From: Silene noctiflora
Lineage: Eukaryota > Streptophyta > Magnoliopsida > Caryophyllales > Caryophyllaceae
NCBI GenBank assembly: GCA_009801015.1
Contig: VHZZ01004887.1
Coordinates: forward strand, 42,345 to 70,036
Length of the DNA: 27,692 bases
Reading direction: 5' to 3'
Position numbers and translations under genes: made by a program. This document shows positions 1 through 9,594 of the stretch, one piece after another; the stretch's first letter is position 1; each line of letters starts with the position of its first letter. The notes below the pieces were generated by a model. It searched no databases and had not been told where the DNA came from. It worked only from the letters and a program-made list of their open reading frames with translations.

Positions 1-1948
1 TTGATCTGATTCTGAAAGCCTTATTGAGTTTTGACAGGTGTACTGGTATAGTCGAAGTGTGTGTGATTGTTGTTCTCATGCTGTTATAATTCAGAAAACT
101 CTGAAGTCTATAATTGTTTGTTGTTCTTGCATACCTAGGTTTATGTGGGAATCAGATTGTTTGTATGAGTCGATGAGCTAGTGGTGTCAAGAGTGTTTTG
201 CCTCTGGTTTGTACCAAGACTAACTGGTCGATAAAGCTGTATCGACATTTAAGTGCAAAACGATGCATAGGTTTTATGAGCAATGTTACTGTAGTTTTCC
301 ATCTCCTGCATTGGGAAGTTAAGGCCAATATCATGAAACTCACTCATGTGCATGATTTCTGCTCACTGGAAGCGTTTGCATTTCATTCGATGATAGATTT
401 CTTTTGAACAGTTTTGTTTGATGATAATTGAGCAACTGCTTATAGACATTGTATGTTCTATGTGTGTGCTCATCACTGCAAGCTAGCAAGTTAACCCTAT
501 CGTCATGCGCGAAAGTTAGTTCTTAGGAGTTAGGACAATGATTCAGCAGCTAGCAAGCTGTTTCCTACCCGCCTATTTTCTTTGGATTTCCCCTGACTCG
601 TTAACAAGCAGTAGGTTTTGGTTCTCCTGTATTGCTGCTTCATGTATAGGAAAAGTAGTTGTTTGCCAAGGGGTCTGTATGACTATCACTGTATGTCTTT
701 ATATCTCAGTACATCTGAGAATTTTTCTGGCTCCAAATATTTGATGCATAGCTTTTATTTATGCATTAGACATCCATCTTATTTATTTTGTTGGTCAAAC
801 AACTAGGTTGTATTGGGTCACACTACCCATGACAATTCGACATCAGGGTTCTTGTTAGATGATTTCATATCATGTTGGGAATGAGACTTGGTAACACTCC
901 TCAACATTCTCTTTCCTTCAATGAATGTGAGGAAAAGATAAACTTGTCACGCCAGGGGTCTAGTGTAATCTCACTATATTCGATCAATATCGACTCAAAA
1001 TGCGATTGCTCGGTGTTGCAGCCTTGATTTAATATCGTGCTTGCTAGAGGCAATCAAATGAACTGAGTTATGCATCTTCCTGTCATTCTTTTTAGCATCA
1101 GAACTGATTAAATTACTAGGTATAAATCCATCTAATTGCTGGAATGTAGACTGAATGACGAATCTAATGTTGGGAATCAAGTTTATTAGATTGTCTGTTA
1201 TGTTTGTAAATGACATTATTGAAGCATGTGATAACCCCCATGTATCAGACACAAACTTGAAATATCGCATTGCTCACATGTTCGAGATTCCCTCTTAATG
1301 GTACAGGCAACTTGCACGCTAGGAAGACGACAATGGAAATGTGCATATGACTTGAAGATCAGCAATGCCAAAAGGGAATGATCTTCTTGTTGTTTAGTTG
1401 AAATTGGTTGATCTCTCAGCAAAAAATCAGGCAAGTACTTTTAATTATTCAGCTCCGAACGTGACGGTCATTGGCGAAGCAATAAAGTATTGGCACATTT
1501 GCTGCTGATAAAGATTGAAGGTAATTACTATTACTATAATAGCTAATTGCTCTCAACAATTATTCATTTTATTCATTGTTTTGGTTGGTAGTTGAAATGT
1601 CTGTTAGAATTGTTGCCTGTGTTCCTATGTTTGCTGCTTTGTTTTGGACTTTATAATTCTTTGCCTATTCATCTATGATATTATAGTGCAATGATTGGTC
1701 TGAAAGTGATATCCCATTATGACAAATATCATATACTTGGCCACACAGAAGTGCTGAGATCATGCAGTTTTTTATATTCTGAGTTACTGCTAAATTGCCT
1801 TCTTTCCTCATAGTATAACATTCTTAGGTGTCGACAGCTAATCACTGTGAAAATGACATGGAAGTAAGTTTGAATTACTACAGTGGTTTATGAAGGGACT
1901 ACTTCATGTAGTCCCACTCAACAATATTACTATTATCTTAAAGGCTTC
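1..1948. other. Non-coding block, possibly tail or intron of an upstream gene
   Basis: No reading frame here resembles a known protein. The short frames on both strands have no recognisable domain. Base composition is less AT-rich than the rest of the window and simple repeats are few, as in introns or long 3' UTRs of plant genes. A transcribed tail of a gene lying to the left is therefore possible, but no splice chain could be established. A small perfect palindrome (8-bp arms GGGACTAC / GTAGTCCC, 5-bp loop) lies at 1895-1915. This is a description of composition, not evidence of a gene. Confidence 0.3.
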
Positions 1949-2166
1949 TGTGACGGCGTAAAGGAGGTCGGATTTACACAATTTCCCCTATATCTCCGTA
2001 GCAAATATAGGAAAAAAAAACGCTTTTAGTTTACATTTGAGGTACTTAGTAACTTACTACGGTTATTCAGTGTTAATTTTTTAATATTCTATGGCGATAA
2101 GGGGTAAAATTAATATCTATGTCACCAAATTTGAATAAGGATTTTACCCAAATACGCCGTGTCACA
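1949..2166. mobile_element. MITE-like element with TGTGAC..GGCGTA inverted ends
   Basis: The left end reads TGTGACGGCGTA and the right end reads TACGCCGTGTCACA. These are inverted copies apart from a 2-bp difference. The ~218-bp interior is AT-rich and has no reading frame, which fits a non-autonomous DNA element. Target duplications are not clear, so the superfamily is not assigned. Confidence 0.5.
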
Positions 2167-2534
2167 TTTTTCATTTACAGATTCGAGAGTACTAGTATTT
2201 GGTCTAGTGGATTCATATTAGCTCTAGACAAGATGTCCATTTGGGTGAGTTGTATTACGGAAAAGTGATCTAAATCCATTTCAATGTTAATGGAGTCAGA
2301 CAAGATGAGAATCCATCCAACCCCTTTCCTGTCATTTACGGGAGTCCTTAAGTACTATGTACTAATGTTGTTGTATCAATCCTTATAGTGACAATTACGT
2401 TGGGCAAATGAGTGAGTCATAATCGATACTTAAATACAGATGGAGGGAATATTGTCTCTATATGTCCATTCACTGTGAAAATGACATGGTACTGTTTTTT
2501 TCTCTAGTGGATCTCTATGGAAGTAAATTATTGA

Positions 2535-2655
2535 CTATGACCGTCTCATAGTGTGAGACGGTTTTTTTTATCGGTTAAATACTCATTTATATAGTCAACA
2601 ATTGGGTATTGTAATATATAAAAGGACTGTCTCACACTATAAGACGCTCTTACAC
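2535..2655. repeat. Inverted-repeat element with ACCGTCTCA hairpin
   Basis: A perfect hairpin (ACCGTCTCA at 2540-2548, 5-bp loop, TGAGACGGT at 2554-2562) is followed about 70 bp later by a second copy of the same motif (GTCTCACACTATAAGACG). The 'gtctca..ctata' motif recurs in short inverted-repeat elements elsewhere in this window (around 6600-6680), so this is probably a MITE family. It does not encode a protein. Confidence 0.45.
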
Positions 2656-2818
2656 AATAATCACGTTTTTTTTTTTACATCGTCTTACTCACAAAAGGCC
2701 AAATTCATTTCATGCATTCTTAAATTGAATTGCAGCTCCCATCAGATTGGTGCTAAGTGCTGACACACTGAGTAAATAACAGGCGATAGCCAATCATAGG
2801 AAGAGAGTTATATAAGCC

Positions 2819-2906
2819 GACAATGTGGCTTAAATTAAGGACAGACAAAGGCAGTTAAAATGCATTGGCCCTAGGTAACAAATAGGGGACAATGTTGCTT
2901 AAATTA
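2819..2906 (+). repeat. Short direct repeat, 69-bp spacing
   Basis: A 19-bp word (GACAATGTGGCTTAAATTA at 2819-2837) recurs at 2888-2906 with one mismatch. It is probably a small local duplication. No gene is visible around it. Confidence 0.4.
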
Positions 2907-3109
2907 TTAAGATTTAAAGAAAGGTCTTCCTCCACCATGGATTTATGGAATTTACTAGGGATTTGTAAATGTGCTTAATAGGTAAATGAGCTGATGAGCT
3001 GGATTCCTGTGAGGGGAATGTACAGTTGTTTGGTTTGTGATTTAATAATCTTTGCTGTTTTTGTCTTTTGTTTCGTTTCTTGCAACAATTTTTTAAAGTA
3101 ATTGTTGTC

Positions 3110-3243
3110 AAAGATCGTTGTACATTGTACAACGATCTTTTTGTATGTTAAATACCTCATTTGTTGATATTACTGAATAATTGATTAAATAATCAGAGGG
3201 CCGTCTTAACGCGGTAGGACTATCTTATTTTATAATTTGTGTT
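3110..3243 (+). repeat. Palindrome-headed repeat, copy 1
   Basis: The element opens with a perfect 31-bp palindrome. The arm AAAGATCGTTGTACA (3110-3124) and its exact complement (3126-3140) flank one central base. It continues with 'tgtatgttaaat.cctca' and ends at a 'tataatttgtgtt' word (3231-3243). A diverged second copy with the same order of blocks lies at 7353-7466, and the end word also occurs near 6876-6888 and, less exactly, near 4273-4285. Shared structure across separated copies indicates a dispersed non-coding element, probably a MITE. Confidence 0.5.
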
Positions 3244-4068
3244 TTTTAATGCTTTGTCAGAAGCCATTGAAGTTCATTTGTTTCTGGGGCTTCAAGTACG
3301 GAGTATCATGGAGGTTACATTTCCTACCCTCATATCCTTGGCATTTATTGTGTATTTTGGTGGCTTATGTTAATGTTGCTGGGACCTGTTCATTCTTCCA
3401 CTAGCACCAAAAAGGCCTAAGAGGGAACTTTGAGTCTGTCCTTTTAGGAATATCAATACTAACATTTAACGTGGGTTTCCCTTTCTGAGGCTAAAGACTC
3501 ACTATTCATTGATTTCAGTTTGTGGTGTCACAAAGTTAAATGACTCGTTAAATTGGTTGCAATTTTTGAGTAGGTATTCGATGGAATTTTGGATGCGATT
3601 TCGTTATTGGTCATTCGAATCAGTCTCTGTGTAGTTTTAACACAAAGGTAAAGTGCGTATATCCGATTTCCTTAACTCGTCATTTGGAGGAACCCTTGAG
3701 ACATTAAAGTACTGATGTCATTTAAGTGTATCAAGACCTAAAAGTGTACTGAGTGAAAATGATGCCACGTACCGCGGCCGTAATAAATAGTTTAGGACAT
3801 AACAAAAAGGATATTTAATGTGTAGCATAGTTGCATGTGAGATGTTGGTGATGGATTGAAGATCTAATTAAGTGTAAAAGATATAAGATGATTCATTAAT
3901 ATTTAGATGATGCTATAGGTGTGCTAAAGAAGAAATACTATGGTATATATACATGTGTTGGTAACCAAGTTCACTGCATGAGAATGCCTATTGTCATATC
4001 TCAAGGGATTTGGTGGAGCACTCAAATCAGACTGAATTGAAAGCTGGCAATACTTTGGTTAGGAGTTG
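3244..4068. other. Intergenic stretch without recognisable features
   Basis: I see no gene, RNA gene or clear repeat here. Reading frames are short in both directions. Confidence 0.4.
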
Positions 4069-4258
4069 TAGTGTGCGACCGGCGTATGGTGTGATCGTGC
4101 GACGAACAAAAAGTGACCATTGTATGGTAAACAATGACCATTTTATGTTAAAAAAAGTGACCACTTTGGTCATTTTATAATAATATAAGGTGCTCACCTT
4201 TTACCATAAAATAGTCACTTTTTACCATGTAGTGGTCACTTTCTAAGTGGTCGCACTA
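4069..4258. mobile_element. Foldback MITE with TAGTG..GCGACC termini
   Basis: The left terminus TAGTGTGCGACC (4069-4080) and right terminus GGTCGCACTA (4249-4258) are inverted copies with a 2-bp difference. The interior is largely self-complementary: repeated 'aaaagtgacca' and 'atggtaaa' words on the left are mirrored by 'ttaccat' and 'agtcacttttt' on the right. At ~190 bp with no coding capacity it fits a hairpin-forming MITE. Its superfamily is not determined. Confidence 0.6.
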
Positions 4259-4665
4259 TGTGACGGTCTTATAGTATAATTTGTGGTTGTTTGTGTTGGT
4301 TCTTTGTTGAACTTATGGTGAGGTTGTTGATGAGCAAAAAATTGAGAAATTTTGATGACCCTGTTATTAAAACTGATAAGAGGATGTTGACTTTATTCAA
4401 CGATGATGACTTTAAACCGTGTTTGAAAATTGGTTGCCTTTTGGAATGTAGAATAGACCATTTGTAAAAGTCATCTAAAATTCTAGATTCAGGAACAGGA
4501 TATAATGTCTGATTTTACAAAGCATTCTTACTGTCTGTTAGATTATAGTGAATGTGGTGTTCTGGTTTCCTGGAAAAGGTCTCTGACTCACAGTTTAACC
4601 TGCAGGAGTATTCATGGTATTAGACGGGACGTTGGGACACCGCACATTGTTACCTCTTAGTAAAG

Positions 4666-4849
4666 ATCCAACGGGTACGTGTCTAAGTGTTATCGCCCTT
4701 ACTCACACTCATTTAAAAGTGTCCGATAGGGTACGTGTCCAAGTGTCGGACTCAGCTATTCGTATGAAAAATACGCATAATTTTGCTTCAAATAAAGTGC
4801 CCAAGTGTCGTACCCATGTCAGAGTGTCGAGTGTCTGACATGGGTACGA
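4666..4849 (+). repeat. 'gtgtcc' repeat segment ending in a perfect 16-bp hairpin
   Basis: Words of the type 'gggtacgtgtcc' and 'aagtgtcg' recur at least three times here. The segment closes with a perfect inverted repeat: TCGTACCCATGTCAGA (4808-4823), a 10-bp loop, and its exact complement (4834-4849). A frame of 74 codons overlaps it but its translation is just the repeat read through, so I do not call a gene. Similar 'gtgtcggacac' repeats are widespread in plant genomes; the family name is not known to me. Confidence 0.5.
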
Positions 4850-4962
4850 AAGAGAATAAGAAGAGCCAAAGTAACCTTATTTATCCCAGCCACATTTTTA
4901 TTTAGGTGATTTGAAAACAATATGTTTGAATTTGACCGAGTACTAAGGCTACGTACACCCGG

Positions 4963-5275
4963 CCCCTTACATCACCGTGTGAGTGAGCTTCTTAAGACAC
5001 TGGAGTGATGTCGTTGTTCAAAGTCATGTTTTAATATCATTATAAACATTCTCACCCATGGTTTAAGAAACTTCATTGTCCTTGCCATAGTTAAGATCAT
5101 TATGGTACCCCTTTGACCCCTTGCATCGCCATGTGAGTGAGCTTTTAAGGCACCGGAGTACTGTCGTTGTTTAAAGTTATGTTTTAATATCATTATAAAC
5201 ATTCTCACCCATGCACTTAAGAAACTTCATAGATAGTTCTTGTCATAGTTAAGAACTTAAGATCATTATGACACA
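4963..5275 (+). repeat. Two-copy tandem duplication, ~154-bp period
   Basis: Copy 1 (4963-5116) and copy 2 (5117 to about 5275) share the order 'gtgagtgagct', 'ctgtcgttgtt', 'ttaatatcattataaacattc' split by only small differences, and 'cttaagaaacttcat'. Copy 2 is slightly longer because of short insertions near its end. The minus-strand reading frame across it simply repeats the same peptide twice and matches no family I know. Confidence 0.75.
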
Positions 5276-5456
5276 CCCCTTGGAAGTAGTAGGCATTGTA
5301 AGCAAAGGTGCAAAGATAGGCTGTATGCAGCTACGAGGTCGGTTAGGAAACTGAAGAGTAGGTATAGGAGGCAATAGCCGTGTATGAGCTAATTAACCAT
5401 ATTGCTTAGGTTACATTAAATGTAGAGAAAGTTATATATAATCTCTTTAGAAGAAG

Positions 5457-5610
5457 GATTGCGAGTAGATCTCCTGGTCACATGCCTCTTGGGGACCATC
5501 AATAAGTACTCTGTTCTAACAGCTTTCAATAGTACAGTAGAATAATCAATAAACAAGAACCCTTAATGGTCCCCTGAGGCATATAGTAGGTAGATTTGTT
5601 ACAATCTTGC
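5457..5610. repeat. Imperfect foldback, ~150 bp
   Basis: ATGCCTCTTGGGGACCAT (5482-5499) pairs with ATGGTCCCCTGAGGCAT (5566-5582), with a one-base bulge, across a ~66-bp AT-rich loop. Weaker complementarity continues outward for about another 15 bases per arm ('gattg..agatct' against 'agattt..caatc'). The shape is that of either a short MITE or a plant microRNA-type precursor. I recognise neither arm as a known mature microRNA, so it is left as a structural feature. Confidence 0.5.
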
Positions 5611-5796
5611 CAGGTAATGTCAAGTTCACTGTATTACCAGAAAATGAAATAACCAGATGAAGTCATGGGTCATCTACAGACTTCCATCATTTGATCTTAA
5701 TTGCTAATGTCTGTTTGTTCCAAACTTTTTGCTAGCTCCCTTGTTCGTTCAACGGGATTTTGTAGTCCTTGCTGACGGGTTATTTTGGTTGGATTC

Positions 5797-6150
5797 GGTC
5801 GAGAGGTCTTTGCTTAGGTTAAATATATACTCTTGATTCAGATCAGCCATTTTAGATCGGATCATTTCGGGGCATGTTATATTTGGATTAGGTCAATTTA
5901 GGGTTTGGGTCTATTTTAGATTGGGTCATTTCAGGGCATGCAAACGGATTATTTTGGTCGCGTTATTATGTGCTTGAGTCATTTTTGGTGTGTTATTATG
6001 TCGAGTGGTTATGGCCTTATGAAGAGGTCCTTGTTTCGGTTAAATATATAGTTAGACTCTTGATTCAAATCAGCCAATTTAGATGGGGTTATTTTAGGGC
6101 ATGTGTTAATTTAGGGTCTAGATCTACTTTGGATTGTACTTCTTTAGTTC
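5797..6150 (+). repeat. Diverged tandem duplication of 'gggtcatttt' repeat
   Basis: The block 'aggtc.ttg..tcggttaaatata..ctcttgattca.atcagcca.tttagat' occurs at about 5804-5870 and again at about 6024-6090, so the period is ~220 bp. Both copies run on into 'gggtcatttcagggcatg' and 'tttagggt' words. Such low-complexity GGGT/TTTA segments are common fossils of plant mobile DNA. The 79-codon frame at 5970-6209 crosses it and has no recognisable domain. Confidence 0.6.
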
Positions 6151-6645
6151 GGCTTTGGTTAGTTTTGGTATGTCGAGGGCTCAGGGCTGTCCTAGAAGCA
6201 TGGTATTAAATATTGTTTCCAACATTGAGCACTGAGTTAGCTAACATGTACTAATTCGGACCTTGCATCTTATGTGGAGCCGATACTACTTCAAAAACGA
6301 GTAATCGTTGAAACTTTTATAAACCGTTCATGATCGAGTGTCGCCCCGTTTTATCTTAAATACTCTGGCTAGAAGTACCTTCTAGGTGGTAGTTTGAAGT
6401 GAAAGGGCCATGCTAACTGGTATCCTGTTGTCCAAGGTTGCTGAGTTGTCTATGTCATTGCATTAAATTTAGAAAAAATGAACAGGATATGGTAGGAAAT
6501 TAGGAATATGTTCTAGCTATTTTTAAGTAACGCATTTTGCTGTGAGTTCACCTTACAAGAAGATAATGGAATTAAATGCATTACATAATTAATGATTAAT
6601 GTGTACTACCATCTCACAGTATGAGATAAATAAATGTTAATTAAC

Positions 6646-6680
6646 AAAAAGACCGTCTCACATCATAAAACGGTCTTTTT
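6646..6680. repeat. Perfect 11-bp-arm hairpin (AAAAAGACCGT)
   Basis: AAAAAGACCGT (6646-6656) and its exact complement (6670-6680) enclose a 13-bp loop containing 'ctcacat'. A diverged 'catctcacagtatgagat' hairpin lies 35 bp to the left (around 6608-6627). It belongs with the ACCGTCTCA-type element at 2535-2655. A Rho-independent terminator reading does not apply in a plant nuclear genome. Confidence 0.5.
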
Positions 6681-7352
6681 TGTTGAGAGGATGAGGGAAC
6701 CTACGACTACTTTCTTTGGTGCGCTCTGGGTAAAGCTCCGAGTATACATGATAACCTGCAAATCAAGTATACCATGTCAACCACCCTTTTTAGGGTGACA
6801 GGTCGAAACATAAAAGGCATAGCTTCAGGTCATATGATCTCGATTAGATAGATAGACTGTAAAACGGTCATATTCTATAATTTGTGTTATACTCGATACA
6901 ATATGAATAAAATGCTTTAAAAGTAGGGAAAGGTGATCCTACTCCCAAAGGAACCTTCACACTTTGGATAATGGAATTGTTTCTTCTACTTAATCTTCAT
7001 TGGATATGGTAATTAAGATATTATGCATGATTATATCAAAAGCTTCAATTTCCAGCATGCATCTTCTTGGTTGTTCCATAATTTTTTTAGTTGTGCTATC
7101 TAATCACATTATTTTACTGTTTACTGTAGTAACTACTATACGGAGTAGTTAATAAGGGGGGACAAGTAGCTCTTTGTTGTTTTTTAAACATTGAAAATTA
7201 CATTCATGGAAACCCTGAGCACTGTTGCTTCAAAACAGGGGGTCCCTGGTAAATAGTTGAAAACTTACCCCTTTGATCGTGCTTTGTGCCTTTAGTTTTT
7301 TTTAATTTGCTTGTTCATTAATCTTACAACCCCAACCCCGTAATTATTGTAT

Positions 7353-7466
7353 AAGATCGTTGTATATTGTACAACGGTGGTTCTTTTGTACTTTGTATGT
7401 TAAATGCCTCAATTATTGGTAAAAAGTCATTTTACGTTGTAAGAGTCTTATTCTATAATTTGTGTT
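7353..7466 (+). repeat. Palindrome-headed repeat, copy 2
   Basis: This is a diverged copy of the element at 3110-3243. It has the same opening (AAGATCGTTGTA.ATTGTACAACG), the same 'tgtatgttaaatgcctca' middle and the same end word 'tataatttgtgtt'. Its palindrome has lost symmetry by point changes. Confidence 0.5.
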
Positions 7467-7477
7467 GACCACCAGGT

Positions 7478-7582
7478 TAAAAGAGACTATTAATTATTGT
7501 AATCGACTTGAACTTGTGACCTCTTAATTGAATTGGAATTAAGACTCTATGGTCTACTACTAGTACTAGTAAAGTTGTTTAA
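7478..7582 (-). mobile_element. tRNA-derived SINE head (fragment)
   Basis: On the minus strand a stretch resembling an A box ('tagtagtagaccatagag') is followed about 30 bases later by a B-box-like 'aggtcacaagttcaagtc', the spacing expected of a tRNA-related SINE promoter. A body and poly(A) tail are not evident. The sequence is diverged, so this is a fossil fragment. It could also be a degenerate tRNA pseudogene. Confidence 0.35.
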
Positions 7583-7663
7583 TTGCATCTTATATAGTTG
7601 TATTATTATGACAATTGATCAATTGGCCCAATGAAATAAGACTATACTCTTATGTTCTAAGCT

Positions 7664-7998
7664 CATGTCAAATTCTTGGTATGAAACAAGGAGCTGGGAT
7701 GTGATGGCTGCTATTATGTGATTCAAGAGAAGACTTAAAACCGTCTTAACTTAAGATCTCTCATAAGCTCCTTTTATTTTTACGTCTATTTTAATCGATT
7801 ATGAGAACCGTCTTAAGTTAAAACCGTTCTAAATAAAAATTGGTGATCAACATTTTTCTTCTCGATTTTCTCTTGAACCTTCTCTTCTAATACACGATTA
7901 CAATAATATAATATAATATAAGGAGTTGTGATGTCAAATTCTTGTTGAAATACAAGTTGTGATGGCTACTCTTTATGTGATTCAAAGTCTTCTCTTGT
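7664..7998 (+). repeat. Direct duplication (period ~267 bp) enclosing an inverted repeat
   Basis: The word 'atgtcaaattcttg' followed by 'gtgatggct.ct..ttatgtgattcaa' occurs at 7664-7724 and again at 7931-7983. Between the copies lies a hairpin: TTAACTTAAGA (7746-7756) and CTCATAA (7760-7766) pair exactly with TTATGAG (7799-7805) and TCTTAAGTTAA (7811-7821). The outer 'aaaaccgt' words recur at both sides. The hairpin looks like a small MITE (about 7733-7830). Confidence 0.55.
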
Positions 7999-8550
7999 AA
8001 TTTGTTGATCAAAACACTGGTGGGCTGGAAGCGTATATCATTAGAATGAGCTAAGCTTGCACTTCTTAATTTAAATATTGAAAAGATTATCTAAATCAAT
8101 TTTATCCACAAGAAAAATTAATTATATTTATTTGATCCGCTGAAATATGACCAAGTTACTGTATTTCAAATGTTCCGAGTCTTTTTGAGTTACAAGGACT
8201 TTTTGTGTCAAGGTTTACCATGTAAAGGATACGGGTAGGTGATGTTGTAAATTTCGTATCCAAGTCATGAATACCATCTCAAAATTACTTCGCCGATTAA
8301 ACTCAGTTGATTTCCACCTAAAAAATGATTATGGCAGACTTTCTTGTTAAAGGGTGCTCTTTCGTTGAAATAAGTTGTCTAATTTTGTGCTTTACATGCC
8401 TAATGCATTAGTACCAACCACACGCATGAAAAATAATAACTAACTAAGTTGCTAAAGTCTTAAAGATTAGACAAGAAATATATAAGACCATTGTACGCAT
8501 ACAAGGGTCGGATCTCCATTTATATTATAGCGCTAATTATTTCGTAACTG

Positions 8551-8984
8551 TGTCGGGGTATTTACCATTCATATAACTGTTTGAAATTTCTCAAAGAAAA
8601 ACCTCAAGGTTCCCAATTTGAAGTGGTAAGATTAGGAAAATGAAATAGAGCTATCAGATAATACCGAGCCGGTACCATAGGTGGCACCCTATAATTGTCT
8701 TGAGATAAATATTGCTTAGTTTTTGTACTCATTACATAGTTTTTTTTGTTCCAAATGATTAAATGTGTCATGACATTTACTATTCATACAACTGTTTGAA
8801 GTTTCTCGATAAAAAAATCGCGAGATTCCCAATTTAAAGTAATAAAATTAGGAAAATAAGATAATACAACCAGATAATACCGAGAATCGATACCATATGT
8901 GGCATCCTATCATTGTCTTGAGATAAATATTGCTTAATTTTTGGTCCTATTACATGGTTTTGTAGTTCCAAATGATTAAATGTG
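8551..8984 (+). repeat. Two-copy tandem duplication, ~215-bp period
   Basis: Copy 1 (8551 to about 8767) and copy 2 (about 8768-8984) agree in order throughout: 'ttta.cattcata.aactgtttgaa', 'ttcccaattt.aagt', 'ccagataataccgag'-like words, 'attgtcttgagataaatattgctta' split by few changes, and 'gttccaaatgattaaatgtg'. Divergence is moderate, so the duplication is not recent. No coding frame is preserved. Confidence 0.75.
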
Positions 8985-9091
8985 AGTAAGTGACATCATG
9001 TGCTCTATTGACTAATTCATCCATCAATAATCAATAATATTACACAAACAAATACACCGTATGTATTAGACAAGATCACATAATGCAGCGG

Positions 9092-9270
9092 TCCCTCTGT
9101 CTCAGTCAATTATTATTTTTTGATTTTGATACAAAGACCAAGGAAAACGGAAGGTGTTAATTATAAGATGACAAGTGAAACGAATTGAGTGTAAAAGATC
9201 AAATTGCTCAGCAAATACAATCTAAAATAGAAAGGACATTGACTGAGACACCCAAAATGAAATAAGACAA
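9092..9270. mobile_element. 'ctccctccgt'-type MITE, copy A
   Basis: GTCTCAGTCAAT (9099-9110) and ATTGACTGAGAC (9239-9250) are exact inverted copies near the ends of a ~180-bp non-coding element. The interior has the words 'acaaagacca', 'gacaagtg' and 'gtaaaagatcaaattg', which recur in order in the element at 15629-15829 and in reverse orientation at 18834-19007. These are members of one family, resembling Stowaway-like plant MITEs. Confidence 0.6.
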
Positions 9271-9415
9271 CAATACGCCGATCTTCTCTTCCTTTCATCA
9301 TCTCAACCATAAATAAAAAATGTGAAACCTACTTCTTTAATTTTATCCAACATTTATTTTAATATAATTTATACCATTGTTATTTCTTTATTAACAATGC
9401 AATGTCTTTTGCATA

Positions 9416-9416
9416 N
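9416..9416. other. Ambiguous base (N)
   Basis: The single N in the window marks an unresolved assembly position in AT-rich intergenic DNA. It does not touch any gene. Confidence 0.95.
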
Positions 9417-9594
9417 GACTTTAAGACGCCAAATTAGATTTAACTTTGTAAATTTGTAACCCTTTGTCCATTGTATTGTCAATTAAATTAATAATGTTAT
9501 TATTTATTGACTAATAGTAATCGTGAAGCATGCAACGTATGGTCAATGTCATGTTAGGAAAAAATAAATTAGTATATGACTTACCTATTTACCT

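Noticed and set aside
198-806. Short plus-strand reading frames (60-70 codons)
   Set aside because: No domain or start context is recognisable, the frames overlap one another, and their length is expected by chance.
995-1434. Minus-strand frames of 91 and 72 codons
   Set aside because: The translations match no family I know and there is no supporting promoter or splice structure.
3110-3140. Palindrome as a bacterial-type terminator or operator
   Set aside because: The window is plant nuclear DNA and the palindrome heads a dispersed repeat.
4614-4838. 74-codon plus-strand frame
   Set aside because: It is a read-through of the 'gtgtcc' repeat, with repeated peptide words produced by repeated DNA.
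4972-5208. 78-codon minus-strand frame with an internally repeated peptide
   Set aside because: The peptide repeat follows directly from the 154-bp tandem duplication and no protein family is recognised.
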